A stretch of DNA of 64,000 nucleotides from Rhizobium ruizarguesonis (GTDB lineage Bacteria > Pseudomonadota > Alphaproteobacteria > Rhizobiales > Rhizobiaceae), in assembly GCF_012349115.1 (NCBI RefSeq), contig NZ_PQIG01000080.1, forward strand, positions 1 through 64,000. The letters are read 5' to 3'. This document shows positions 17,463 to 27,153 of the stretch, piece after piece (position 1 is the stretch's first letter; every line of letters starts with the position of its first letter). The notes under the pieces are model-generated. The model was not told the DNA's origin, ran no database searches, and was given only the letters and a program-made list of their open reading frames with translations. The position numbers and the translations under genes are program-made.

Positions 17463-18644
17463 ATGAAACTGATCGAGAAGCGGGTCGTCCTGCATTTCAC
17501 GGGCTTCGAGCCGCTCGACGGCGTTGCCCACAGGGCACGCTACGAGCGTTCGGCCAGGCAGAGTGCCGCCGTCTGGGGCTATTCGGTTGAGACAGGGGCA
17601 GCGGACGAGGGGAGTGATCCGGTCAGTTTCGTGGTCACGACGGGTGAGAAGGCCACAGCGCCGGAGGCAGGGGCCGGTTCCCCCGGCTGGCAGACGAAGA
17701 GCCGGATCCACATGGTCGATCACGATACCTTGGTGCGTAGACTGCGCAGCGGCAACACGCTGAGCCAGATCATTGCAGGCTTCCGAAGCTGCGCCGAGAT
17801 CATGCTCGAAGGAGGCATGCGGGGATATTTCCGCCACGCCTGGCGCTTCGGCCTGTTCTTCCTCTTCCCGTTCCTGCTGACGGCGCTGGCGATCGCGCTG
17901 ACGGCGCAGATCGCCATCATGCCCTATGGTCTCGGCTTTTCGCCGTGGCACATGCTCTGGAGCGCGCCGCTGGCGCTCTGTTTCTTCATCTTCGCCTTCC
18001 TGCCGTTTTCCGAACGCTTCCATACGCTGCATCTCTTCGCCGATTGGGCAATGGCCGTGGCGCTAGGCCGTATGGACCGGAAAGATTTCAACGACTGGCT
18101 GGAAGAGCGGGCCACTGCCGTGCGCAAGGCGCTTGACGAAGAGGCGGACGAATATGTGATCTCCTCGCACAGCATGGGATCGAGCGTCGCCGCCCATGTC
18201 ATCGGCATATTGCTGGAGAGGGAGCCGGAGATCTTCAAGGGCAAGCGCGTGGTGTTTGCCACACTCGGCAGTGCCATTCTGCAATGTGCGTTGATGTCAT
18301 CGGCGACACTGCTTCGCGCCCGCGTCGGGCTGATCGCCCGCTGCCCAGAGATTTCCTGGCTCGACGTGCAGTGCCTGACGGATTCGATCAATTTCTACAA
18401 AGTGCCTGTCGTCGCCGTCTCTTGCCATCGGGATGCGCCTGAGGCGAAGATGATTCTGATCCGCGTCAAGCAGATGCTGACGCGCGAACACTACCGCAAG
18501 ATCCGCAAGGACCAGCTACGCGTCCACCGGCAATATGTGCTTGGCCCGGACCTAAAGGCGTCGTTTGATTTCACGCTGATGACCGCGGGGCCGATGCCGG
18601 CCTCGGTCTTTGCCAGTCCCGATGAAAAGAGAATGCCCGGCTGA
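17463..18644 (+). CDS. Membrane protein with a serine-hydrolase-like nucleophile motif
   Basis: A 393-residue protein with two strongly hydrophobic segments near residues 128-152 and 160-182. The cytoplasmic C-terminal part has an alpha/beta-hydrolase-like nucleophile elbow, YVISSHSMGSSVAAHVIGI, near residue 232 (S-H-S-M-G, as in lipases). The N-terminal ~120 residues are soluble. GGAAGAG six bases upstream supports the ATG at 17463. I know similar conserved hypothetical proteins in rhizobia but no tested function. A membrane-anchored lipase or esterase is plausible, but the Asp and His partners are not obvious. Confidence 0.7.
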   Translation: MKLIEKRVVLHFTGFEPLDGVAHRARYERSARQSAAVWGYSVETGAADEGSDPVSFVVTTGEKATAPEAGAGSPGWQTKSRIHMVDHDTLVRRLRSGNTLSQIIAGFRSCAEIMLEGGMRGYFRHAWRFGLFFLFPFLLTALAIALTAQIAIMPYGLGFSPWHMLWSAPLALCFFIFAFLPFSERFHTLHLFADWAMAVALGRMDRKDFNDWLEERATAVRKALDEEADEYVISSHSMGSSVAAHVIGILLEREPEIFKGKRVVFATLGSAILQCALMSSATLLRARVGLIARCPEISWLDVQCLTDSINFYKVPVVAVSCHRDAPEAKMILIRVKQMLTREHYRKIRKDQLRVHRQYVLGPDLKASFDFTLMTAGPMPASVFASPDEKRMPG

Positions 18645-18655
18645 GGGCCGGGCAT
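18633..18655. terminator. Hairpin between convergent genes
   Basis: ATGCCCGGC-TGAGG-GCCGGGCAT spans the stop codon (18642-18644) of the membrane hydrolase gene and lies 25 bases before the end of bolA. It could serve as a bidirectional terminator, but there is no T-tract. Confidence 0.4.
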
Positions 18656-18679
18656 CGTCCATCCAGATTGCGTCGGGCT

Positions 18680-18913
18680 TTATTCCGGCGCCGAGGTCTG
18701 CAGGGCCAGAGCGTGCAGTACGCCGCCCATATTGCCCTTCAGCGCTTCGTAGACCATCTGGTGCTGTTGCACGCGGCTCTTGCCGCGGAAGGCTTCGGCA
18801 ACGACTTCGGCGGCGTAGTGATCGCCGTCGCCCGCCAGATCGCGGATCGTCACCTTGGCACCGGGAATCCCAGCCTTGATCATGTCTTCGATATCGCCGG
18901 GTTTCATGGCCAT
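18680..18913 (-). CDS. bolA: BolA family protein
   Basis: A 77-residue single-domain BolA protein (class II KH-like fold). The typical C-terminal helix-strand stretch SRVQQHQMVYEALKGNMGGV is at about 46-65, with the His in QQHQMVY as the probable cluster ligand; an upstream His lies in DGDHYAAEVV. BolA proteins share [2Fe-2S] clusters with CGFS glutaredoxins and regulate Fe-S trafficking. AAGGAG ten bases upstream fixes the ATG at 18913. It sits 19 bases after purL on the same strand and about 1.9 kb from grxD. Confidence 0.93.
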   Translation of the reverse strand: MAMKPGDIEDMIKAGIPGAKVTIRDLAGDGDHYAAEVVAEAFRGKSRVQQHQMVYEALKGNMGGVLHALALQTSAPE

Positions 18914-18932
18914 GGTCGTTACTCCTTGCGCA

Positions 18933-21167
<2,235 letters not shown>

Positions 21168-21430
21168 GAGCTCTCGAAAGTCCCTGCCGTTGCGCGTTTT
21201 CCGCTCTTTAACCTATGTAGGGACGGCGCGCGACAGGAAAATGCCCGCCGTCAACAGAGGGCGGGCGACTTCTTCGGCCCGGTACGGGCGGCCGCTTCTC
21301 AGAGTCTATTTGACAACTTGCTTTTGATTCTCGATCGATAGCACGGGGCAAGGTTCCGGCCTCAGCTTTTGCGTGCCGCTGATGTTTCCTATAGGGAACT
21401 TTTCTCCTTGGTTGATGGTATCGAGATACA

Positions 21431-23173
21431 ATGCCGGATATACAACAACAGGCAGACGAAAAGGTGTTTGCCGGGCGCGCGCTTGTGGCTGGCTTCGCTA
21501 CGGGGTCGATCGTATTCAGCGACACGGCGCTCAGCTTCTGGGGCGGCGTCGACTCCCGAACCGGAGAAGTCATCGACCGCCACCATCCCCTGTCGACACA
21601 GGTCCTGACAGGAAAGATTCTCGCCATCCCCGGCGGACGCGGCTCGTGTACGGGCAGCAGCGTGCTCATGGAGCTGATCATGAACGGGCACGCTCCCGCC
21701 GGCATCGTGGTCTCGCGCCAGGAGGAAATACTGTCGCTCGGAGTGATCGTCGCTGAGGAAGTGTTCGGCCGATCGATCCCCGTTGTCCAGCTCTCCGAAG
21801 ACGACTTCGCCGAGCTGCACTCTATCCCTGAAGTCACCCTCATCGGCGACAAGGTCATCGCGAGCCGGATCGAAACCGCCCCCGGTTTCGATGCCGCCGA
21901 TCGCACCTATGGAAATTCGATAGCGCTGACATCGAGGGATCGGTCGGCTTTGAACGGGGAAATGGGCAAGGCCGTGCAGGTGGCAATGAGGGCCACGACG
22001 CGCATGGCTGAAATTCAGGGAGCGACGGAACTCATCGATATCTCCCAGGTCCATATCGATGGCTGCATCTACACCGGGCCGACCAGTCTGGAATTCGCGA
22101 AACGTATGCGGGACTGGGAGGGTAGGGTTGCCGTTCCGACGACCCTGAACGCGATATCGGTGGACCAGATGCGTTGGCGGGAGCAGGGCGTGTCTCCCGA
22201 CGTCGCCGGACCCGCATCCGAATTGGGTGAGGCCTACGCCTCCATGGGAGCACAAAAGACGTTCACCTGCGCGCCCTACCAGCTGTCGTCGGCACCCAGG
22301 CAGGGTGAGCAGGTGGCCTGGGCGGAGTCGAACGCCGTCGTATTCGCAAACAGCGTTCTGGGTGCTCGCACTGCCAAGTATCCCGATTACCTGGATCTGT
22401 GCATCGCTCTTACCGGGCGCGCGCCGCTGACCGGGCCGCATATCGCCGACAACAGGCGCGCCAGCCTCGTGGTCAATGTGTCGGGCTTCGTGTCGCGGGA
22501 TGACATGGTCTACCCCATTCTCGGCTACCACATCGGCAAGCTTGTCGGAGATGAAATTCCGGTCGTGATCGGCCTCGAGACGTGGAAGCCGAATCTGGAC
22601 GACCTAAAGGCGTTCGGGGCGGGTTTTGCGACGACATCAGGCTCTCCCATGTTCCATATCGTCGGTGTCACGCCGGAGGCCGACAGCCTTGAGAGCATTG
22701 TCGGAAGCAAGATCAAGGCGAGCTACGAAATCTGTCCCAAGGACGTCGTTGCGGACTGGAGGAAACTCAACGGCGGGTCTGTGGATTCCATCGAGTTCGT
22801 CGCGCTGGGCAATCCCCATTTCTCTTTCGACGAATGCGAGCGGCTGGCCGCGCTCTGCGAAGGCCTGGCGAAACATCCTGACGTCAAGGTTCTGGTTACC
22901 TGCAACCGTGCGACGTTCGAAAGGGCTTCCGCTGCGAATCTCGTCGGCAAATTGTCGGACTTCGGCGTAGAATTCGTAACCGATGCGTGCTGGTGCACAC
23001 TTGCGGAGCCTGTCATCCCAAAATCGGTCGATACAATTATCACCAATTCCGCGAAGTTCGCTCACTACGGTCCTGGATTGACGGGTAAGGCGCTTCGGTT
23101 TGGCAGCCTGGCGGACTGCGTCGCGGCGGCTTGTCAGGGCGAGTTGAAGCCTGTTCGTCCCACATGGGACTGA
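21431..23173 (+). CDS. Fused aconitase X protein, probable cis-3-hydroxy-L-proline dehydratase
   Basis: A 580-residue single-chain aconitase X. Residues ~10-150 form the swivelling domain that is the small subunit in split versions (LTGKILAIPGGRGSCTGSSV, then AGIVVSRQEEILSLGVIVAEE). Residues ~165-575 are the DUF521 catalytic domain (IDISQVHIDGCIYTGPTSLE; RVAVPTTLNAISVD; C-terminal TDACWCTLAEPVIPK). Fused family members are known to dehydrate cis-3-hydroxy-L-proline; others act on mevalonate phosphate. No proline-catabolism genes are adjacent. The gene breaks the minus-strand purine cluster and may be imported. A perfect TTGACA at 21310 is seen but with no good -10 element at normal spacing. 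Confidence 0.82.
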   Translation: MPDIQQQADEKVFAGRALVAGFATGSIVFSDTALSFWGGVDSRTGEVIDRHHPLSTQVLTGKILAIPGGRGSCTGSSVLMELIMNGHAPAGIVVSRQEEILSLGVIVAEEVFGRSIPVVQLSEDDFAELHSIPEVTLIGDKVIASRIETAPGFDAADRTYGNSIALTSRDRSALNGEMGKAVQVAMRATTRMAEIQGATELIDISQVHIDGCIYTGPTSLEFAKRMRDWEGRVAVPTTLNAISVDQMRWREQGVSPDVAGPASELGEAYASMGAQKTFTCAPYQLSSAPRQGEQVAWAESNAVVFANSVLGARTAKYPDYLDLCIALTGRAPLTGPHIADNRRASLVVNVSGFVSRDDMVYPILGYHIGKLVGDEIPVVIGLETWKPNLDDLKAFGAGFATTSGSPMFHIVGVTPEADSLESIVGSKIKASYEICPKDVVADWRKLNGGSVDSIEFVALGNPHFSFDECERLAALCEGLAKHPDVKVLVTCNRATFERASAANLVGKLSDFGVEFVTDACWCTLAEPVIPKSVDTIITNSAKFAHYGPGLTGKALRFGSLADCVAAACQGELKPVRPTWD

Positions 23174-23264
23174 ACGGTTCCCGCCTGCCGATGGTTGATC
23201 AGACGGCCGTAATGAGCAGTTCAATCATCCGTCGGCCAACCCGCTGAAATTGTCGAACGGACTC

Positions 23265-23384
23265 TCAGAATTTGTAGCCGACCTGCAAGCCGGCGCGCGT
23301 CATGCCGTCGCTCGGCCCGTCGCAGAGATTGGCGTTCGAGGAATGGGCGATCTCGGCCATCAACGGATCATATTTCACCGTCAT
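23265..23384 (-). pseudogene. C-terminal remnant of an outer-membrane beta-barrel protein
   Basis: Read leftward, this frame ends in GMTRAGLQVGYKF followed by a TGA stop at 23265-23267. An alternating hydrophobic last strand ending in phenylalanine is the signature of outer-membrane barrels that BamA recognises. About 39 residues can be read upstream (to an ATG at 23384) before it runs into the 3' end of the mocR-type gene in another frame. No barrel gene exists around it, so I interpret it as a leftover after a deletion or insertion. Confidence 0.45.
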
Positions 23385-24786
23385 AGGCGGAGCCGCCGTT
23401 TTCCAGCAGCCGGCGCAGGATCATCAGGCCGGAGACCAGTTCCTGCCCCGTCTTGGGCGAGGAAAAACCGATGCGAACGCGATGATAGGTTTTCTCGCCG
23501 CGCGCCGCCTTGAACTCGTCCTCGTCGTCGACGAGCACGCCGTCGCGGAAGGCGGCATTCTTGAAGGTGCCCGACATCCAGGGCTCCGGCAGTTTCAGCC
23601 AGAGGAAGGGCGCATGCGGGTGCGATTGGAAATCGAAGCCCTGCAATTGTTCACGGGCGAGCCGGACGCGCCTGGAAAGTTCTTCGACGCTTTCCTTTCG
23701 GATCTCGTGTGCCGTGCCGCTTTCGACGAGGCGGGCGCAGGTCTCGGCCAGGATGAAGGGCAGGCCGCCGGTGATCATCCTGTGCGTCACCTTGATGCGC
23801 TGAGCAAAATGCGGCGGGCAGGCGACCCAGCCACCGCGCACGCCGGCGGCGACCGATTTCGACAGGCCGTTGACGAGGAAAGTGCGGTCGGGCGCCAGCG
23901 AGGCGAGCAGCGGCGTATCGTCGCCTGACATGCCGCCATAAAGGTCGTCCTCGATCAGCCAGACGCCGTGTTTCCTGGCGATTGCAGCGATTGTCACGCG
24001 CCGCTCATAGGGCATGATCGACACCGTCGGATTGTGGACAGTCGGCATCAGGAAGGCGATCTTCGGGTGCTGCTGCTGGCAGAGCCGCTCGAAATCTTCG
24101 GGGATGACGCCCAGTTCATCAGACTCGACCGTCAGCGTGCGCCGGCCGAGAAGGCGGGCGCTGCGGCTGACCTGCGTATAGGTGAGATGCTCGAAGACGA
24201 TCTTGTCGCCCGGCGCCGAGACGGCGGCAATGACTGAGATCGCCGCCGCATGGGCGCCGAGCGTCGGCACGATGTTTTCGGCTTCCGGCATCCAGCCGCT
24301 GCGGGCAAGCCAGAGGCGGCCGGCCTCGAACCAGTTGCTCGGGAAATTGCGGGAATAGGAAGAAATCTCGGAGAAATGCTGCTCGCCGATCTCGGCAAGG
24401 ATACCAGCGATGACCTTGCCCTGGCCGAGATCGGGGGCGGCTGTCGTATCGAAGCGGATCTTGTTGGCAGGCGCATCGTGGACGCGGGTGCCGCCGAGCG
24501 AGACGGTCAGCGGGTCGATCTGTTCGCCGGGCGGCGTCTCGGAGCGGTTCAGCACATAGGTGCCACGCCCGACCTCGCCGGCGACGAGGCCGCGCTCGTG
24601 CACCAGCGCATAGGCGCGGCCGATCGTGCCGATCGTCACGCCGATATCATAGGCGAGGTTGCGCTGCGGCGGCAATTTGCTGCCGGCGGGCAGGGCGCCG
24701 CTTGATATGGCGGATTCGATGCTATCAGCCAACCGGAGATAGACCGGCCCGGAACCACGGGAAATATCAGGAAGCCAATTTGTCAT
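23368..24786 (-). CDS. MocR/GntR-type transcriptional regulator with aminotransferase domain
   Basis: A 472-residue protein with an N-terminal GntR winged helix (GALPAGSKLPPQRNLAYDIG, residues ~29-48) joined to a class I aminotransferase fold. The PLP-binding lysine is in FLVNGLSKSVAAGVRGGWVA, and the PLP-region Asp in WLIEDDLYGGM. Such MocR regulators sense PLP, amino acids or amines. The start at 24786 is placed just nine bases after a good -10 element and has no Shine-Dalgarno sequence; a start further up at 24837 would lie upstream of the promoter. It is divergent from a DUF1127 gene. Confidence 0.88.
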   Translation of the reverse strand: MTNWLPDISRGSGPVYLRLADSIESAISSGALPAGSKLPPQRNLAYDIGVTIGTIGRAYALVHERGLVAGEVGRGTYVLNRSETPPGEQIDPLTVSLGGTRVHDAPANKIRFDTTAAPDLGQGKVIAGILAEIGEQHFSEISSYSRNFPSNWFEAGRLWLARSGWMPEAENIVPTLGAHAAAISVIAAVSAPGDKIVFEHLTYTQVSRSARLLGRRTLTVESDELGVIPEDFERLCQQQHPKIAFLMPTVHNPTVSIMPYERRVTIAAIARKHGVWLIEDDLYGGMSGDDTPLLASLAPDRTFLVNGLSKSVAAGVRGGWVACPPHFAQRIKVTHRMITGGLPFILAETCARLVESGTAHEIRKESVEELSRRVRLAREQLQGFDFQSHPHAPFLWLKLPEPWMSGTFKNAAFRDGVLVDDEDEFKAARGEKTYHRVRIGFSSPKTGQELVSGLMILRRLLENGGSAYDGEI

Positions 24787-24795
24787 GGTGACAAT

Positions 24796-24824
24796 TGTAT
24801 ATATTGCCACATTGTACCCGTCAA
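24796..24824 (-). promoter_or_regulatory. Promoter of the mocR-type gene with overlapping operator-like repeats
   Basis: On the minus strand: TTGACG (24824-24819), a 17-base spacer, TATACA (24801-24796), then only nine bases to the ATG at 24786. The stretch also carries ACAAT (24791-24795) and ATTGT (24811-24815) in inverted orientation, a candidate autoregulatory site. Confidence 0.6.
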
Positions 24825-24867
24825 GCCTAAGAGGCAATCCGAACGGACGAACCGAGAGGATTCTGGG

Positions 24868-25125
24868 ATGTCTGCCCTACCCGAAATGAAAATGCCGATT
24901 GTACCGATTGTCTCTTATGACGACAGGAGACAAATTGTCCTGCCGACCGCGCCTGCCGAGGAGACGACGCGTCTCAAGCGGATATGGGCCGCCATTCTTC
25001 TCTGGCAGCAAAAGCGGGAGGGCCGGCGCGCGCTGAGAGGCCTGACGGCGGCTGAACTCAAGGATATCGGGGTGTCGCAATCGGATGCGGCACGCGAAAT
25101 CAGCAAGTCGTTTTTCTGGGATTGA
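24868..25125 (+). CDS. DUF1127 domain protein
   Basis: An 85-residue protein whose C-terminal half is the small basic DUF1127 (YjiS-like) helix pair: RRALRGLTAAELKDIGVSQS near residues 52-71, ending KSFFWD. DUF1127 proteins are abundant in rhizobia; short members in relatives affect phosphate or RNA metabolism, but this longer form has no known role. The N-terminal 40 residues are variable. The ATG at 24868 follows GAGAGGATTCTGGG. It is divergent from the MocR-type regulator, which may control it. Confidence 0.85.
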   Translation: MSALPEMKMPIVPIVSYDDRRQIVLPTAPAEETTRLKRIWAAILLWQQKREGRRALRGLTAAELKDIGVSQSDAAREISKSFFWD

Positions 25126-25152
25126 TCGGGCTTTGCGGACTGATCGGGGCGA

Positions 25153-25542
25153 TCAGCTGCAGGCCTTGCTGCCTGCCGACCAGCGATTGACGTCGGTGGT
25201 GATGCGGCCGGCGACCGGTTCCGACATCATTGGACCGAAGGCCTGCAGGCGCGACGGGCTTCCTTCGGCCTGAACGACGAGCAGCGGCCGGCTTTCCGGG
25301 CTGCCCTTGTGGACAAGCAGGATGCGCGGCCGGCCGGAGAAGGAATTGAGCTCCGGCGCGAGCTTATAGGCTGCAAAGGCCGGATCGCCCGATTTGAACC
25401 AGCAGGCATTGGCGCCGAGCGCCACGCGTTCCATGGTCGGCAGCGCGGCGCGGTTCGGGCCTGTCGGCGCCGGCGTCTGGCAGGCTGCGACCATGGCTGC
25501 GACAGCGGTCAACAGGGCGGCGTTTGCGAGGCGAGGGCGCAT
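25153..25542 (-). CDS. Putative lipoprotein of unknown function
   Basis: A 129-residue protein beginning with MRPRLANAALLTAVAAMVAACQ, a lipoprotein signal peptide with a lipobox ending VAAC (Cys 21). GGAG ten bases upstream supports the ATG at 25542 over the longer form from 25596. The mature domain has two more cysteines (GANACWFKSGDP and the C-terminal GSKACS) that could pair. It is near the 3' side of purQ on the same strand and may share its transcript. No recognised domain. Confidence 0.75.
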   Translation of the reverse strand: MRPRLANAALLTAVAAMVAACQTPAPTGPNRAALPTMERVALGANACWFKSGDPAFAAYKLAPELNSFSGRPRILLVHKGSPESRPLLVVQAEGSPSRLQAFGPMMSEPVAGRITTDVNRWSAGSKACS

Positions 25543-25628
25543 CAATCTTGCTCCAGATCCGGACGGAAGGATTTTCGGGTGCATGCCGTTGCCCAAGACC
25601 GCTGTGCGTTTTTGGGCAAGGTGCGGGC

Positions 25629-26300
25629 TCAGGCGGCGATGACGTCGAGCGCCGAGGCGAAGAGCCCGCGACCGTCCGAGCCGCCATGAGCGGCTTCGAT
25701 CAGGTTTTCGGGATGCGGCATCATGCCGAGCACGTTGCCCTTTTCATTCATGACAGCGGCGATGTCGTTGATCGAGCCGTTCGGATTGGTGCCCTCGGCA
25801 TAACGAAACACCACCTGGCCATTGCCTTCGATCGCAGCCAGCGTCGCTTCGTCGGCGAAATAATTGCCGTCGTGATGGGCAACCGGGCAGCGGATGACCT
25901 GGCCCTGCGCGTAGGCGCGGGTGAAGTCCGTCTCGGCGTTGACGACTTCGAGCTTGATCTCACGGCAGACGAATTTCAGCGAGGAATTGCGCATCAGCGC
26001 GCCGGGCAGGAGGCCGGCCTCGACGAGGATCTGGAAGCCGTTGCAGACGCCGAGCACCTTCACGCCCTTTGCAGCCTTGTCGATGATCGCCTGCATGACC
26101 GGCATGCGGGCGGCGATCGCGCCGCAACGCAGGTAATCGCCATAAGAGAAGCCGCCGGGGATGACGATCAGATCGACATCGGGGAACTCGGTTTCCGTCT
26201 GCCAGATCCTCACCGGCGGCTTGCCGGAGATCTTGGTCAGGGCGGCGATCATGTCGCGGTCACGGTTGAGGCCCGGAAGTTGAACGACGGCTGATTTCAT
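25629..26300 (-). CDS. purQ: Phosphoribosylformylglycinamidine synthase, glutaminase subunit PurQ
   Basis: A 223-residue class I glutamine amidotransferase that feeds ammonia to PurL. The nucleophile Cys is in GVCNGFQILVEAGLLPG near residue 86. The oxyanion region IVIPGGFSYGDYLRCGAIAA lies near 45, and the His-x-Glu pair is in MMPHPENLIE near 197. The ATG at 26300 overlaps the end of kptA by four bases (ATGA-type), indicating translational coupling within purC-purS-kptA-purQ. Confidence 0.97.
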   Translation of the reverse strand: MKSAVVQLPGLNRDRDMIAALTKISGKPPVRIWQTETEFPDVDLIVIPGGFSYGDYLRCGAIAARMPVMQAIIDKAAKGVKVLGVCNGFQILVEAGLLPGALMRNSSLKFVCREIKLEVVNAETDFTRAYAQGQVIRCPVAHHDGNYFADEATLAAIEGNGQVVFRYAEGTNPNGSINDIAAVMNEKGNVLGMMPHPENLIEAAHGGSDGRGLFASALDVIAA

Positions 26301-26851
26301 GGGGTCCCTGCGTTTCGCGAAAGATATTGAACTGGAACGCTTTCGGCGAGCCATACTCCATTGTCGGAGACAAAGAAAGAATGACCCTCTGAAAACATGC
26401 GGGCCGCATCCACACGCAGGATGATATGTTCACCCTTGCGGCGCGCTGCGACAATTTTCGCCGTTTCGACATCCGCCGACAGATGAACGTGGTGCCGCTG
26501 CATCTTCTTCAAGCCTTCGCGCTCGATCGAGTGCCAGTTCGTCAGAGACGTGCCGTGAAAAAGAGCGGCGGGCGGTTCAACCTGGTTCAATGCGAGATCG
26601 ACATCGACGCTATGACCTTGGTTTGCGCGAATTCTGCCATCGGCGAGCGTGAAGCGCTTCTTTGGATTGTTGTCGACAATCTCGATAATATCGGCGCGGG
26701 AAACGTCGTATTTCGACGCCAACACCTTTTCGAGCTCATCGAACGACACCCAACCCTCGCTATCAAGCGTCAAACCCGCGGCATCAGGCGCATGACGCAA
26801 AACATAGCTCATATATTTCGAGACTTCCGTCTCCAGCTTTGCTTTCATCAT
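26297..26851 (-). CDS. kptA: RNA 2'-phosphotransferase (Tpt1/KptA family)
   Basis: A 184-residue KptA/Tpt1 protein that transfers an internal RNA 2'-phosphate to NAD+. Family motifs: KYMSYVLRHAPDAAGL near residue 12 (catalytic Arg-His), ALFHGTSLTNWHSI near 96, and RHHVHLSADVETA near 119. Bacteria lack the tRNA-splicing pathway that makes the known eukaryotic substrate, so its role here is unclear. It sits between purS and purQ and overlaps purQ by four bases. The GC content looks lower than the flanking pur genes, suggesting later insertion. A second ATG at 26848 is an equal start. Confidence 0.9.
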   Translation of the reverse strand: MMKAKLETEVSKYMSYVLRHAPDAAGLTLDSEGWVSFDELEKVLASKYDVSRADIIEIVDNNPKKRFTLADGRIRANQGHSVDVDLALNQVEPPAALFHGTSLTNWHSIEREGLKKMQRHHVHLSADVETAKIVAARRKGEHIILRVDAARMFSEGHSFFVSDNGVWLAESVPVQYLSRNAGTP

Positions 26852-26895
26852 GACGCCAAATCCTCAAAGTCCGCCGGACGACGGGTCTGTGATCA

Positions 26896-27138
26896 TCAGT
26901 CGATCGCGATTGCGTAGTTCTCGATCACCGTGTTGGCGAGCAGTTTTTCGCACATGGCCTTGAGGTCGGCCTCGGCCTTGCCCTTGTCGGCGCCTTCCAG
27001 CTCCAGGTCGAAGACCTTGCCCTGTCTTATATGGCCGACGCCCGAGAAGCCGAGGGCGCCAAGCGCACCCTCGATAGCCTTGCCCTGCGGATCGAGAACG
27101 CCGTTTTTCAGCGTGACGGTGACACGAGCCTTGATCAC
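26896..27138 (-). CDS. purS: Phosphoribosylformylglycinamidine synthase subunit PurS
   Basis: An 80-residue PurS, the small structural subunit that bridges PurL and PurQ in the FGAM synthetase complex. The whole family profile is visible, from MIKARVTVTLKNGVLDPQGK through the ALGFSGVGHIRQGKVFDLEL block. It lies 15 bases downstream of purC and 44 bases upstream of kptA on the same strand. Confidence 0.96.
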   Translation of the reverse strand: MIKARVTVTLKNGVLDPQGKAIEGALGALGFSGVGHIRQGKVFDLELEGADKGKAEADLKAMCEKLLANTVIENYAIAID

Positions 27139-27153
27139 TTTGTCTTTCCTGCC

